This document shows positions 23,711 to 33,668 of a stretch of 42,116 nt of DNA, piece after piece. This DNA is from Defluviicoccus sp. (GTDB lineage Bacteria > Pseudomonadota > Alphaproteobacteria > MPNO01): NCBI GenBank assembly GCA_022826125.1, contig JAJDVM010000072.1, forward strand, positions 1 through 42,116, given 5' to 3'. The notes beneath the pieces are model-generated. The model made no database searches. It had not been told where the DNA came from and saw only the letters and a list, made by a program, of their open reading frames with translations. The position numbers were made by a program, and so were the translations under genes. Position 1 is the stretch's first letter, and each line of letters opens with the position of its first letter.

Positions 23711-23753
23711 TGCCCGTCCCGATACACCCGACAGGTTGGTCCGAGGAATCCCC

Positions 23754-26564
23754 ATGTTCGGCCGTATCGCGCAAAGTCTGATGGGCAGCGCCAACGAGCG
23801 TTTGATGAAGCGCCTCGCGCAGGAAGCCGAGACGATCAACGCGCTCGAGCCGGAGATCGAAGCCCTTTCCGACGAAGCGCTCAAGGCGCGTACGGGCTGG
23901 CTGCGCGAGCGGCTGGCGGGCGGCGAATCGCTCGACGATCTGCTCTACGACGCTTTCGCCACCGTGCGCGAGGCGGCCAAGCGCACGCTCGGACAGCGCC
24001 ACTACGACGTCCAGCTGATGGGCGGCATGGTGCTTCACCGCGGCATGATCGCCGAGATGAAGACCGGCGAGGGCAAGACGCTGGTGGCGACGCTTCCGGT
24101 CTACCTCAACGCGCTCGCGGGCGAAGGCGTCCATGTGGTGACGGTGAACGACTATCTGGCCGGGCGCGATTCGGAGTGGATGGGCCAGATTTACGAATTC
24201 CTCGGCCTGTCCGTCGGCTGCATCGTCCACGGCCTCACCGATTCGGAGCGTCTGGCGGCCTACGCCGCGGACGTGACCTACGGGACCAACAACGAGTTCG
24301 GCTTCGACTATCTCCGCGACAACATGAAGTTCCAGATGGACGAAATGGTCCAGCGGCCCTTCAACTTCGCGATCGTCGACGAGGTCGACAATATCTTCAT
24401 CGACGAGGCACGGACTCCGTTGATCATTTCCGGCCCGACCGACGATACGACCGACATGTATCGCAGGATAGACAAGCTGATCCCCGAGCTCGGCCCGGAA
24501 GACTACGAAAAGGACGAGAAGCAGCGCACCGTCGCGCTTACCGAGGCCGGCTCGGAGAAAATCGAGACCCTGCTGGCCGAGGGAGACTTCCTCAAGGACG
24601 CCGGGTTCTACGACATCTCCAACATCTCGGTGGTGCACCACGTCAACCAGGCGCTGCGCGCGCACGTCCTGTTCGAGCGGGACACCGACTATATCGTCAA
24701 GGACGGGCGCATCGTCATCATCGACGAGTTCACCGGCCGGATGATGGAGGGGCGGCGCTTCTCCGAAGGGCTGCATCAGGCCCTGGAAGCCAAGGAGGGC
24801 GTCGAGGTCCAGGCCGAGAACCAGACGCTCGCCTCGATCACCTTCCAGAACTATTTCCGCCTCTACCCCAAGCTGGCCGGGATGACCGGCACCGCGATGA
24901 CCGAGGCGGCCGAGCTGGCCGAGATCTACGGGCTCGAAGTCGCCGAAATCCCGACCAACGAGCTTTGCCTCAGGGCCGACGAGGACGACGAGGTCTATCG
25001 CACGCTCGAGGAAAAGAACAAGGCGATCCTCGACATGATCGAGGAGTGCCGCGGGCGCCGGCAGCCGGTGCTGGTGGGCACGGTGTCGATCGAGAAGTCC
25101 GAGCACCTCTCCGGTCTGCTCAAGGAACGCAAGATCGAGCACAGCGTGCTCAACGCCCGCTACCACGAGCAGGAGGCCTACATCATCGCCCAGGCCGGCC
25201 AGCCGGGCGCGATCACCATTGCCACCAACATGGCCGGCCGGGGCACCGACATCCAGCTCGGCGGCAACGCGGACATGCAGGTGGTCCAGGAGCTCGCGAC
25301 GCTCAAGTCCGATGCCGAGCGCGAGAAGAAGGAGCCCGAGATCCGCGCGAGGATCCAGGCCGAGATCGAGGCCAACCGCAAGATCGTGATCGAGGGCGGC
25401 GGGCTCTGCGTGATCGGAACCGAGCGCCACGAGGCGCGGCGGATCGACAACCAGCTTCGCGGCCGGTCCGGCCGCCAGGGCGATCCCGGCCAGTCGCGCT
25501 TCTTCCTGTCGCTGGAAGACGATCTGATGCGAATCTTCGGTTCGGAGCGGATCGACGGCATGCTGCGCCGCCTCGGCCTCGAGGAGGGCGAGGCCATCGT
25601 GCATCCGTGGATCAACAAGGCGCTGGAAAAGGCCCAGAAGAAGGTCGAGGAGCGCAACTTCGAGATCCGCAAGAACCTCCTCCGCTTCGACGACGTGATG
25701 AACGACCAGCGCAAGGTGATCTACGACCAGCGCAAGGACCTGATGACCGCCACCGACGTGTCGTCCACGATCGCCGACATGCGCCACGAGGCGATCCGGA
25801 CGGCGGTTTCGCGCTGCATCCCCGAGCGCGCCTATGCCGAGCAGTGGGAGGTGGACGCGCTGCACGAGGAAGGGTTGCGCCTCCTCGGCCGCGATTTGCC
25901 GGTCGCCGACTGGGCCAAGGAAGAGGGGATCGCCGACGAGGAGATCGCCGACCGCATGATCGCCGAGGGCGATCGGCTGATGGCGGAAAAGGCGGCCAAC
26001 TACACGCCCGCGATCATGCGGCTCGCCGAAAAGAGCATCCTGCTCCAGCTCCTGGACCAGACCTGGAAGGAGCATCTGCTGGGGCTCGACCATCTGCGCC
26101 AGGGAATCGGGCTGCGCGCGTACGGCCAGAAGGATCCGCTCAACGAGTACAAGCGGGAGGCGTTCGACCTGTTCAACGCGATGCTGGATCAGTTGCGCGA
26201 GACGACGACTTCGGTGATGTGCCATCTCGACCTGGAGATCCGGGATCCCGAGGAAATGACGCCGCGCGCCGAGCGGGAAGGGATCGTGGAACACCGCGAC
26301 GACGCGGCCATGGCGGGCGCTTTTTCCGGCGGGGAACCGGACGGGCTCCACCCGGCAGCGACTCTCGCGCAGGGTCCGATGCCGCGCGGCGCCGCGCTTG
26401 CCGGCGCGGTCGATGAGGTGCCGCCCGGATGGACGTTCTACGAACCGCTCGGCCGCCACCTCGACCCGCAAAATCCGGAGACCTGGGGCAAGGTTCCGCG
26501 CAACGCCGCATGCCCCTGCGGGTCGGGAAAGAAATACAAGCACTGCCACGGGCGGGTCGCCTGA
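23754..26564 (+). CDS. secA: Protein translocase ATPase SecA
   Basis: A 936-residue SecA, full length. The Walker A motif is MKTGEGKTL (102-110), then [25 protein letters not shown], the second nucleotide-binding fold with [14 protein letters not shown] and [13 protein letters not shown], and a C-terminal zinc motif [14 protein letters not shown] that binds SecB and lipids. It drives preprotein export through SecYEG. The DEAD-like motif reads [12 protein letters not shown] (209-220) where nearly all SecA proteins have DEVDSILIDEAR. A GAGGAA site precedes ATG 23754. Confidence 0.98.
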   Translation: MFGRIAQSLMGSANERLMKRLAQEAETINALEPEIEALSDEALKARTGWLRERLAGGESLDDLLYDAFATVREAAKRTLGQRHYDVQLMGGMVLHRGMIAEMKTGEGKTLVATLPVYLNALAGEGVHVVTVNDYLAGRDSEWMGQIYEFLGLSVGCIVHGLTDSERLAAYAADVTYGTNNEFGFDYLRDNMKFQMDEMVQRPFNFAIVDEVDNIFIDEARTPLIISGPTDDTTDMYRRIDKLIPELGPEDYEKDEKQRTVALTEAGSEKIETLLAEGDFLKDAGFYDISNISVVHHVNQALRAHVLFERDTDYIVKDGRIVIIDEFTGRMMEGRRFSEGLHQALEAKEGVEVQAENQTLASITFQNYFRLYPKLAGMTGTAMTEAAELAEIYGLEVAEIPTNELCLRADEDDEVYRTLEEKNKAILDMIEECRGRRQPVLVGTVSIEKSEHLSGLLKERKIEHSVLNARYHEQEAYIIAQAGQPGAITIATNMAGRGTDIQLGGNADMQVVQELATLKSDAEREKKEPEIRARIQAEIEANRKIVIEGGGLCVIGTERHEARRIDNQLRGRSGRQGDPGQSRFFLSLEDDLMRIFGSERIDGMLRRLGLEEGEAIVHPWINKALEKAQKKVEERNFEIRKNLLRFDDVMNDQRKVIYDQRKDLMTATDVSSTIADMRHEAIRTAVSRCIPERAYAEQWEVDALHEEGLRLLGRDLPVADWAKEEGIADEEIADRMIAEGDRLMAEKAANYTPAIMRLAEKSILLQLLDQTWKEHLLGLDHLRQGIGLRAYGQKDPLNEYKREAFDLFNAMLDQLRETTTSVMCHLDLEIRDPEEMTPRAEREGIVEHRDDAAMAGAFSGGEPDGLHPAATLAQGPMPRGAALAGAVDEVPPGWTFYEPLGRHLDPQNPETWGKVPRNAACPCGSGKKYKHCHGRVA

Positions 26565-26582
26565 CCCGGACCCGGATCGGCC

Positions 26583-27554
26583 TCAGGAGAGCGAGGCCGT
26601 CCCCATGTCGAGGAACTTCCGGCGCCGGTGATCGACCAGCGCGTCGGCGTCCATCCCGGCCAGCGCATCGAGCGCGGCGGCCAGCCCGTCGCCGACGCGC
26701 GCGACGGTGTCCGCCGGCGCGCGATGCGCGCCGCCCAGCGGTTCTTCGATGACGGTATCGACGACGCCCAGCTCCCGCAGGTCCTCCGCCGTCAGCTTGA
26801 GCGCTTCCGCCGCCTCGCGCGCATGGTCGCCGTCGCGCCAGAGAATGGACGCGCAGCCTTCCGGCGAGATGACCGAATAGATCGAGTGCTGCAGCATCAG
26901 GACCGTGTTGGCGGCCGCGATCGCGATCGCGCCGCCGGAGCCGCCCTCGCCGATGACGATGCTTACCAGCGGGACGCGCAGCGACAGGCAGGTCTCGATC
27001 GAGCGGGCGATCGCCTCGGCCTGCCCGCGTTCCTCCGCGCCGATGCCGGGATAGGCGCCGGGCGTGTCGACGAGGGTCACCACCGGCAGCCCAAATCGGT
27101 CGGCGAGGCGCATCAACCGCTGCGCCTTGCGATAGCCCTCCGGCCGGGCCATGCCGAAATTGTGCTTCATCCGAGACTCGATCTCGGCGCCCTTCTCCTG
27201 GCCGATGACGACAACCGACCGGCCCCGGAACCGGCCGATCCCGCCGATGATCGCGGCGTCCTCGGCGTAGAGGCGATCTCCGGCGAGCGTCCTCAGCCCG
27301 TCGAATAGCTCGCGGAGATAGTCGACGCAGTGCGGCCGCGCCGGATGGCGCGCAACCTGGACGATCTGCCACGGCGTGAGCTTGCCGTAGGTCTGGCGCA
27401 GCATGCGCTCGATCCGCTGCTGCAGCCGCTGGACCTCGTCCGCGATCTCCAGGTCGTTGACGTCGCCCAGATGGCGGAGCTCCTCGATCTTGCCTTCGAG
27501 CTCGGCGATCGGGCGCTCGAAATCGAGAAAGCTGGGTATGCTCCGGTCGGTCAC
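26583..27554 (-). CDS. accA: Acetyl-CoA carboxylase carboxyltransferase subunit alpha
   Basis: A 323-residue AccA, forming the carboxyltransferase with AccD in the first step of fatty acid synthesis. Recognised by [73 protein letters not shown] and [12 protein letters not shown]. The C-terminal [20 protein letters not shown] is normal. The start is a GTG (27,554) three bases after the xerD stop, so the two genes are co-transcribed. Convergent with secA, 18 bp apart. Confidence 0.97.
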   Translation of the reverse strand: MTDRSIPSFLDFERPIAELEGKIEELRHLGDVNDLEIADEVQRLQQRIERMLRQTYGKLTPWQIVQVARHPARPHCVDYLRELFDGLRTLAGDRLYAEDAAIIGGIGRFRGRSVVVIGQEKGAEIESRMKHNFGMARPEGYRKAQRLMRLADRFGLPVVTLVDTPGAYPGIGAEERGQAEAIARSIETCLSLRVPLVSIVIGEGGSGGAIAIAAANTVLMLQHSIYSVISPEGCASILWRDGDHAREAAEALKLTAEDLRELGVVDTVIEEPLGGAHRAPADTVARVGDGLAAALDALAGMDADALVDHRRRKFLDMGTASLS

Positions 27555-27557
27555 CGC

Positions 27558-28475
27558 CTATTCGCCCTTCGCCAGGGGATGGTGGACCTCGACCAGCCGC
27601 CTGAGCCGCTCGTCCACGAGATGGGTGTAGATCTCGGTGGTCGCGAGATCGGCATGGCCCAGCATCCGCTGCACGCTTCTGAGATCGGCGTCGTTGGCGA
27701 GCAGATGGGTCGCGAACGCATGACGAAGTACATGCGGCGATATCCGAGTCGCGTCAAGGCCGCATTCGCCCGCCAACGCCTTGAGTTCGCGGGCGAAATG
27801 GGACCGCGAGAGATGCCCCTCCCGGGAGCGGGAAGGGAACAGGAATTTCGACGCCGCGCCGTCCGGCGCGAATTTGCGGCGATGGGGCAGATAGGCCTCG
27901 ACCGCCGCCCGGGCCGGTTCGCCGATCGGGACCAGCCGTTCCTTCGCCCCCTTGCCGCGGACCGAGATCAGGTTGCGGTCGCCCGCCAGCGCGCCCACCG
28001 GAAGGGAAACCAGCTCGGTGACCCTCAGCCCGCTCGCATAGAGCAGTTCCAGGAGCGCGTGCAGCCGGAGCCCCCGGATACCGGGCCGCGCCTTCGCGGC
28101 GGCGAGGAGCCGTCCGACCTCGTCCTCGCTCAGCAGGGACGGGAGAGGGCGGCCGCGCCGCGGCGGGTCGATCCGCGCGAACGGGTCGTCGCCGCGCACG
28201 CCTTCCGCGATCAGGAACCCGAAGAGCTGGCGTAGGGCGGCAACCCGTCGCGACACGGTCCGCGCGGCGAGCTCCCGCGCGGCGAGCGACGCGAGGTAGA
28301 GCCGGAGATGCCTGTCCTCCACGTTCGCGAACGTGGGCCAGTCGGGGAGCGAGGCGAGGAATTGCAACAAGTCTTCGGCATCGCGGCGATAGGCGGCGAT
28401 AGTATTGCCCGCCGCGCCCCGTTCGGCCGCCATCATCTCGAGGAACGAATCGAGGTGTCGCGCCTCGTCCGCCAT
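27558..28475 (-). CDS. xerD: Tyrosine recombinase XerD
   Basis: A 305-residue tyrosine recombinase that resolves chromosome dimers at dif with XerC. The catalytic residues are visible: Arg in YASGLRVTELVSL, Lys in VRGKGAKERLVPIG, HVLRHAFATHLL (His and Arg), GHADLATTEIYTH (His and the nucleophilic Tyr). The N-terminal SAM-like domain reads GAAGNTIAAYRRDAEDLLQF. The accA-xerD linkage is typical of alphaproteobacterial xerD and argues against a mobile-element integrase. Five bases separate it from the upstream gene. Confidence 0.93.
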   Translation of the reverse strand: MADEARHLDSFLEMMAAERGAAGNTIAAYRRDAEDLLQFLASLPDWPTFANVEDRHLRLYLASLAARELAARTVSRRVAALRQLFGFLIAEGVRGDDPFARIDPPRRGRPLPSLLSEDEVGRLLAAAKARPGIRGLRLHALLELLYASGLRVTELVSLPVGALAGDRNLISVRGKGAKERLVPIGEPARAAVEAYLPHRRKFAPDGAASKFLFPSRSREGHLSRSHFARELKALAGECGLDATRISPHVLRHAFATHLLANDADLRSVQRMLGHADLATTEIYTHLVDERLRRLVEVHHPLAKGE

Positions 28476-28480
28476 GCGTG

Positions 28481-30364
28481 TCACAGCCCGTGGACGACCG
28501 CGGTCTCGAGCGCGAGCGCTCTTGCCTCCGCCTTCAGGCCGATCCGCCGCAGGCTTTCGACCGCCTGTCGGATCGCCGCCGGGCCGGGCGGCTCGGCGTT
28601 GGCGCCCGCGAGACCCAGCAGCACGATCAGGACCGTCTCGCCGACCCGTCCCGCGTCGGAAGCCTCGTCGAGGGCGCGAACCCACGCGACATTCGGGGCG
28701 GGGACACGGGCGGGAAGCCCTTCGGCGAGCAGTTCTCCCCATCGCCCCGGACCAGGCTCGACGCCCAACGCCTCGAGGAGCGTAAGGGCCAGGACCGTCG
28801 CCCTTCGCGCCTTCTCCCCGTCGTCCGCATAGGCCGCGTCCCGCCATTTGCGCAGGGCCTGCTCGTCCACCGCCGCCGACTCGATCTCCGGCGCGGCGAG
28901 CAGGCCGAGCGCCCACATGCGGGCTGTCATCCGGCTCGTCTGCGGGCCGGGTTCGGTCCCGCTACCGGTCATCCGGAGCCAGGCGCGCGCTTCCTCCACG
29001 TGGCCCGTCGCCAACAACGCGGACACTGCCTCCGGCGCGAACCAGGCGAGCGCGGGATCGGGTGGGATCGATTTCAGCACCGGCGCGCTGGCACCGGCGA
29101 AGACATCCTGGCCGCCCTTTTCCCGGGCCAGACCGAAAGCGCGGCTGAGGATCAGGGCCTTCATGGAGGGACTCTCCGCGGCAGCCGCCTCGCGCAGCAG
29201 CAGCGCGCGGCCGCGAGGTCCCCATCCGCCCTCCGCGGTCGACACCGGGTTCTCTAGCTCGGCCTCCGGCCATTGCACCGCGGCGTAGAGTTCGCCGAGG
29301 CCGTCCGCGCTCAAGGCGCCATACAGGAAGGCGCGTTCCCCCGCTTCGAGGCGGAGGTCGAGATCCGCGTTGGGGCTCGCGACCACGGTGCGAAGGACCG
29401 CCGGCCGGTCGGACCCCAGGACGTCGGCCGGCAAGGCAACGTTTGCCGCCCGCATCATCGCGAGATCGAGACCGGCGGGGTCGGGCAGGCTTTCCACCGC
29501 CGCCGGTTCGCCGCCGTTGAGCGTCTCGATCAATTCGGAAAACAGCTCGGCGCCGTCTTCACCGCGTTCGGCGAGGACGTCGACGATTATGTCCGCCCGC
29601 GCCGTGTCGCCCGACAGCAGCAGGCAAAACGCGAACGCGCGCTGCCAATAGGGGTCCGCGGACCGGCGGGCGAAGTCTCGGACCCGCTGACAGGCGCCGG
29701 CATTGTCGTTCTGCAGGAAGAGCGCCTCGACCGCGCTGCGGGCCAGCGTCTCGCCGGTACGCTCTATGGAGATCTGGTCGGCCAGCCGGGTCGCGGCGTC
29801 CACTTCGCCGAGTTCCACCATCCGGGACACCCGCGAGGTCAGCAGATCCGGTCCGCCGGACGCGCCTCGCGGCGCTTCCGCACGGGTCGCAAGCAGCCTG
29901 ATCGCCAACTTGCGAGCCGCGACCGAGCGCGTCCTCGCCGGCAACTTCGAGATCAGCTTCTCGATCAGGCTGCGCTTCGACCCGTTCCAGATCGAGATTC
30001 CCAGCCCCCCCTCCGACGAATCGATCAGCCCTACCGCCGCCGTATCGAGATCGCTGAGCGCGGTCGCCGTCACCCCGACGTCATCGGGCGGTCGCGCGTC
30101 ACCGGAGGACGAGGTCGGCGGCGGTTCCGGCCGGTTCGTCTCCTCCGACCGTGCGGAACCCGGCTGCGCTCCGCCGGGAGGCACCAGGCGAACCGGCGAG
30201 GTCGTCGGACCGGCAGGCGCAGCCTGGGCAAGCAGGATGTGTCCGTCATCCCGCGCCGTGCGTTCGCCCGCGGTTCCAGCCGCCGTAACGAGTGCGATAC
30301 CCGCCGCCGCGATCGCGCCCGCGAGGGCGAAGCGCGTTGCGGTCCTATCGGGGCAGGCGATCAT
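28481..30364 (-). CDS. Large exported/anchored helical-repeat protein of unknown function
   Basis: A 627-residue protein with an N-terminal signal or anchor segment (ATRFALAGAIAAAGIALVTA), then about 80 residues of Pro/Ser/Thr-rich linker. A long Ala/Leu/Glu-rich region follows with the spacing of helical hairpin repeats (for example VDAATRLADQISIERTG, then ARSAVEALFLQNDNAGACQR). It probably lies in the periplasm. Similar long proteins of unknown role occupy this position, between aroK and xerD, in other Rhodospirillales-like genomes as I recall them; this was not checked. The ATG at 30364 overlaps the preceding small gene by 20 bp, so they are coupled. Confidence 0.78.
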   Translation of the reverse strand: MIACPDRTATRFALAGAIAAAGIALVTAAGTAGERTARDDGHILLAQAAPAGPTTSPVRLVPPGGAQPGSARSEETNRPEPPPTSSSGDARPPDDVGVTATALSDLDTAAVGLIDSSEGGLGISIWNGSKRSLIEKLISKLPARTRSVAARKLAIRLLATRAEAPRGASGGPDLLTSRVSRMVELGEVDAATRLADQISIERTGETLARSAVEALFLQNDNAGACQRVRDFARRSADPYWQRAFAFCLLLSGDTARADIIVDVLAERGEDGAELFSELIETLNGGEPAAVESLPDPAGLDLAMMRAANVALPADVLGSDRPAVLRTVVASPNADLDLRLEAGERAFLYGALSADGLGELYAAVQWPEAELENPVSTAEGGWGPRGRALLLREAAAAESPSMKALILSRAFGLAREKGGQDVFAGASAPVLKSIPPDPALAWFAPEAVSALLATGHVEEARAWLRMTGSGTEPGPQTSRMTARMWALGLLAAPEIESAAVDEQALRKWRDAAYADDGEKARRATVLALTLLEALGVEPGPGRWGELLAEGLPARVPAPNVAWVRALDEASDAGRVGETVLIVLLGLAGANAEPPGPAAIRQAVESLRRIGLKAEARALALETAVVHGL

Positions 30365-30485
30365 CCGGGATGACCTTTTCGACCTTTGCCAGGGGGGGAG
30401 GAATATCGGAAACCGCCAAAAATACCGCGCCCGCGGCGAGTGCCAGCGCGGCGCAGACGAGCAGAACGCGGGACAACTTGTACAT
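30345..30485 (-). CDS. Small single-pass membrane protein, 46 aa
   Basis: A 46-residue protein starting MYKLSRVLLVCAALALAAGA with one hydrophobic helix (about 7-27), then DIPPPLAKVEKVIPDDRLPR. The DIPPP...VEKVIPD-x-R-x-PR ending looks like a conserved short motif and the protein is easily missed by annotation. It begins the operon with the large exported protein, xerD and accA, and overlaps the next gene by 20 bp. The second Cys-free periplasmic tail suggests an envelope partner of the large protein. Function unknown. Confidence 0.7.
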   Translation of the reverse strand: MYKLSRVLLVCAALALAAGAVFLAVSDIPPPLAKVEKVIPDDRLPR

Positions 30486-30541
30486 TGAACGAATCGAACC
30501 TCGAACGGAACCGGACGGATACCGGCATGCACCGGATGCCG

Positions 30542-30570
30542 GCGACAATGAACGGAATCCATACTATAAT
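30542..30570 (+). promoter_or_regulatory. Candidate aroK promoter
   Basis: A perfect -10 TATAAT (30,565-30,570) preceded at 17 bp by GCGACA (30,542-30,547, four of six). The predicted start near 30,577 leaves about a 90-nt leader for the aroK-aroB-CorC operon. Confidence 0.5.
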
Positions 30571-30666
30571 TCGGTCGGTAATGTATGACTGTGGCAAATT
30601 TGCGGCGGACCGCCGTTGGACCGCGATAATTCGCCGCCTCCGCGGATTTGCCGAAGGGCGGTCGTC

Positions 30667-31233
30667 ATGACCGAACGGGAAACCCCGGAAATCCCGCGCT
30701 CGATCGTTCTCGTCGGACTTATGGGGGCCGGCAAGACCTGTATCGGTCGCGAGCTCGCGGGACGCTACGGGCTGCCGTTCACCGACGCGGACGATGAGAT
30801 CGAGGCCGCGGCCGGCTGTTCGATCGAGGATATTTTCGCGCTCTACGGGGAGCAGGAATTCCGTAGCGGCGAGCGCCGGGTGATCGCGCGCCTTCTCGAC
30901 CGGCCGAGGCAGGTGCTGGCGACCGGCGGGGGCGCGTTCATGGACCCCGACACCCGGGGCGCGATTCGTGCCAAGTCGATTTCGGTATGGCTGAGGGCCG
31001 ATCTCGATCTCCTTCTGCGCCGGGTGGGCCGGCGCAACGATCGCCCGCTGTTGAAGGCGGACGATCCGCGCAGGGTTCTTACCCGCCTGATCGACGAACG
31101 TTATCCGGTGTATGCCGAGGCCGACCTGGCGGTCGATACGACGGACGAGAAGCCGCGCGCGACCGCGGCACGCGTGGCCCGGGCGATAGAGGAATTCCTC
31201 GCAGAGGAACGGACGGCGCAACTGGCGATATGA
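30667..31233 (+). CDS. aroK: Shikimate kinase
   Basis: A 188-residue shikimate kinase, phosphorylating shikimate in aromatic amino acid synthesis. The Walker A is VGLMGAGKTCIG; FTDADDEIEAAAGCSIEDIF supplies the shikimate-binding Asp; GEQEFRSGERRVI and ATGGGAFMD are the other signatures; RNDRPLL forms the lid. The start at ATG 30667 follows the weak site GGCGGTCGTC. The stop overlaps the aroB start as ATGA. Confidence 0.96.
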   Translation: MTERETPEIPRSIVLVGLMGAGKTCIGRELAGRYGLPFTDADDEIEAAAGCSIEDIFALYGEQEFRSGERRVIARLLDRPRQVLATGGGAFMDPDTRGAIRAKSISVWLRADLDLLLRRVGRRNDRPLLKADDPRRVLTRLIDERYPVYAEADLAVDTTDEKPRATAARVARAIEEFLAEERTAQLAI

Positions 31234-32339
31234 GCGAGACCCTTCGAGTCGATCTCGGCGATCGCTCCTACGACATCCTGATCGACGACGGGCTGATCGA
31301 CGCCGCCGGCCAGCATCTGGCACCGCACGCGGGAGCGGCGCCGCTGCTCGTCGTCACGGACGAAACGGTGGCCGGCCTCCATCTGGGACGCTTCGAATCC
31401 TCGCTCGACGCCGCCGGTCTGGCCCATCGCCGTTTCGTGCTTCCGAGCGGCGAAGCGACCAAGAACTTCGCCGAGCTGCAGCGGTTGGTGGAAGCGATTC
31501 TCGAGACCGGGCCGGAACGGTCGTCGATCCTGGTCGCCCTCGGGGGCGGCGTGGTGGGCGATATCGCGGGTGTGGCGGCCAGTCTCGTCCTCCGCGGCAT
31601 CGGTTTCGTCCAGGTCCCGACCACGCTGCTTGCCCAGGTGGACAGCGCCGTCGGCGGCAAGACGGCGATCAACGCCCCCAGGGGCAAGAACCTCATCGGC
31701 GCCTTCTACCAGCCGCGCCTCGTTCTGTCGGACACCGGCGTGCTGGACACGCTGCCGCGCCGCGAACGGCTCTCCGGCTATGCCGAGATCGTCAAGTACG
31801 GGTTGATCGGCGATCCCGGTTTCTTCGAATGGCTGGAGGAGAACGGTCGCTCGGTGATCGACGGCGACGGCGACGCCCGGAAGCACGCGGTGCGCAAGAG
31901 CTGTGCCGCGAAGGCGGCCGTCGTTTCCGGGGACGAGACCGAACGGGGCGCCCGGGCGCTGCTCAATCTCGGCCACACCTTCGCCCATGCGCTCGAAGCG
32001 CGGGCGCGCTATGACGGCGCGCTGCTTCATGGCGAGGCGGTCGCCGTCGGTCTCGTTCTTGCTTTCGCGCTGTCGGTCGAGCTCGGCCTGTGCCCGGCCG
32101 GGGACGCGACCCGCGTCCGGCGCCATCTGCGGGCCGTCGGCCTCCCCGTGACGGTCGCCGATCTCGGCATCGACGCCGGCGGCGCCGAGGATCTCGTCGC
32201 GGCGATGAAACACGACAAGAAGGTGCGCGACGGCAGGCTCACCTTCATCCTCGCACGCGGCATCGGCGAGGCGTTCATCACCTCCGATGTCGAGGCGTCG
32301 TCTCTCGACCGGGTGCTCGCCGGAGCGCTTGCCGAATGA
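31230..32339 (+). CDS. aroB: 3-dehydroquinate synthase
   Basis: A 369-residue AroB converting DAHP to 3-dehydroquinate with NAD and zinc. Recognised by VALGGGVVGDIAGVAASLVL, QVPTTLLAQVDSAVGGKTAI, NLIGAFYQPRLVL, YAEIVKYGLIGDPGFFEWLE, LNLGHTFAHALEA (zinc His) and HGEAVAVG. Complete. ATGA overlaps with both aroK and the CorC gene mark a translationally coupled three-gene operon. Confidence 0.97.
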   Translation: MSETLRVDLGDRSYDILIDDGLIDAAGQHLAPHAGAAPLLVVTDETVAGLHLGRFESSLDAAGLAHRRFVLPSGEATKNFAELQRLVEAILETGPERSSILVALGGGVVGDIAGVAASLVLRGIGFVQVPTTLLAQVDSAVGGKTAINAPRGKNLIGAFYQPRLVLSDTGVLDTLPRRERLSGYAEIVKYGLIGDPGFFEWLEENGRSVIDGDGDARKHAVRKSCAAKAAVVSGDETERGARALLNLGHTFAHALEARARYDGALLHGEAVAVGLVLAFALSVELGLCPAGDATRVRRHLRAVGLPVTVADLGIDAGGAEDLVAAMKHDKKVRDGRLTFILARGIGEAFITSDVEASSLDRVLAGALAE

Positions 32340-33646
32340 CCATTGCGCTGGTCGCGACGCTCGCGGGCATTGCCATCCTGATCCTGCTCTCGGCCTTTTT
32401 CTCCGGCTCCGAGACGGCGCTGACCGCCGCGTCTCACCCTCGCATGCATCAGCTTGAGCGAAAGGGCGACCGCCGCGCGGGGATCGTGAACCGGCTGCGT
32501 CAGCGCAAGGATCGGATGATCGGCGCCATCCTGCTCGGCAACAACCTGGTCAACATTCTTGCCTCGGCGCTCGCCACCAGCGTCCTGATCTCCGCCTTCG
32601 GCGAGGCGGGGGTGGTCTACGCCACCGTCGCGATGACGTTGCTGGTGCTGATATTCGGGGAAATCCTTCCCAAGACATACGCGTTCCACAATCCCGACCG
32701 GGTGGCGCTCCTGTTCGCCCCCGTCTTCCGCGTCATCGTGGCCGTGCTCGGGCCGATCACGGACGGATTCCAGATCGTGATCCGCGCGATACTGGGCGCC
32801 TTCAAGGTCTATTCGCGCGAGGGCGAGGAACGCGCCTGGGCGCTGGAAGAACTCCGCGGCGCCATCGAGCTCCACCCCGGGAGCGGGAACACCGCCGACC
32901 AGGAGCGCGCGATGCTGCGCAGCATCCTCGACCTGAACGATGTCGAGGTCGAGATGGTGATGCGGCACCGGAAGGACGTCGTCGCGCTCGATGCCGACCT
33001 GCCGGCGTCGGAGATCGTCGATCAGGCGCTCGGCAGTCCGCATACGCGCATCCCGTTATGGCGCAGGAACCCGGACAACGTCGTGGGCGTGCTCCATGCC
33101 AAGGAGCTTGCGCGCGCCGTGCGCGCGCATGCCGGCGATCTCGATTCGCTCCGGATCGACCGAATCACCGCGCAGCCCTGGTTCGTCCCCGAAACGACGA
33201 CGCTGCTCGATCAGCTCCAGGCCTTCCGGCGCCGTCACGAGCATTTTGCGCTGGTCGTCGACGAGTACGGGTCGCTGATGGGCATCATCACGCTCGAAGA
33301 CATCATCGAGGAGATCGTCGGCGAGATTTCCGACGAGCACGACATCGTCCCGATCGGGGTCCGGCGCCAGCGCGACGGCTCCTATCTGATCGACGGCGAC
33401 GTGACGATCCGGGACCTCAACCGGCGCTTCGACTGGGAGCTGCCGGACCAGGAGGCGGCGACGATCGCCGGGCTCGTCATCCACGAGGCCAGGATCATCC
33501 CCGAGATCGGCCAGATCTTCGTTTTTCACGGTTTTCGCTTCGAGGTGGTCGGGCGCGAGCGGAACCAGTTGACCCGGATCCGCGTCTCGCCCGCCGAACC
33601 GGCGGCGCAGGAGCTTGCGAGGCGGAGCGCCGGTCAGGCGGGGTAG
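32336..33646 (+). CDS. CNNM/CorC (HlyC) family membrane protein
   Basis: A 436-residue protein. The N-terminal DUF21/CNNM domain has three to four hydrophobic helices (ALVATLAGIAILILLSAFFS, then SGSETALTAASHPRMHQL). Two CBS domains follow (about 200-320; FALVVDEYGSLMGIITLEDI), then a C-terminal CorC/HlyC transporter-associated domain (DGSYLIDGDVTIRDLNRRFD). Such proteins are linked to magnesium or cobalt efflux; older names as haemolysins are misleading. Downstream of aroB in many alphaproteobacteria. The ion specificity is not visible. Confidence 0.92.
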   Translation: MTIALVATLAGIAILILLSAFFSGSETALTAASHPRMHQLERKGDRRAGIVNRLRQRKDRMIGAILLGNNLVNILASALATSVLISAFGEAGVVYATVAMTLLVLIFGEILPKTYAFHNPDRVALLFAPVFRVIVAVLGPITDGFQIVIRAILGAFKVYSREGEERAWALEELRGAIELHPGSGNTADQERAMLRSILDLNDVEVEMVMRHRKDVVALDADLPASEIVDQALGSPHTRIPLWRRNPDNVVGVLHAKELARAVRAHAGDLDSLRIDRITAQPWFVPETTTLLDQLQAFRRRHEHFALVVDEYGSLMGIITLEDIIEEIVGEISDEHDIVPIGVRRQRDGSYLIDGDVTIRDLNRRFDWELPDQEAATIAGLVIHEARIIPEIGQIFVFHGFRFEVVGRERNQLTRIRVSPAEPAAQELARRSAGQAG

Positions 33647-33663
33647 CGCCGCCGCGCGGCGCT
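33645..33663. terminator. GC hairpin between convergent genes
   Basis: AGCGCCGC (33,645-33,652) and GCGGCGCT (33,656-33,663) form a perfect 8-bp stem with loop CGC, between the CorC stop and the ASST-like gene stop. There is no T-run on either side, so termination is only suggested by position. Confidence 0.35.
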
Positions 33664-33668
33664 GCGCG

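Noticed and set aside
22106-26416. A 1,436-codon plus-strand frame through mutT, argJ and secA
   Set aside because: Shadow frame over three well-identified genes; Arg/Gly/Pro-rich with no domain.
23589-26549. A 986-codon frame opposite secA
   Set aside because: It is the antisense shadow of secA, kept open by high GC content and rare stop complements.
26579-26598. GGCCTC/GAGGCC hairpin at the secA-accA junction as a terminator
   Set aside because: Short stem with an 8-base loop overlapping the accA stop codon and no T-run.
27558-28475. XerD as the integrase of the mobile element
   Set aside because: It is 13 kb from the element, in an operon with accA as in other alphaproteobacteria, and has housekeeping XerD length.
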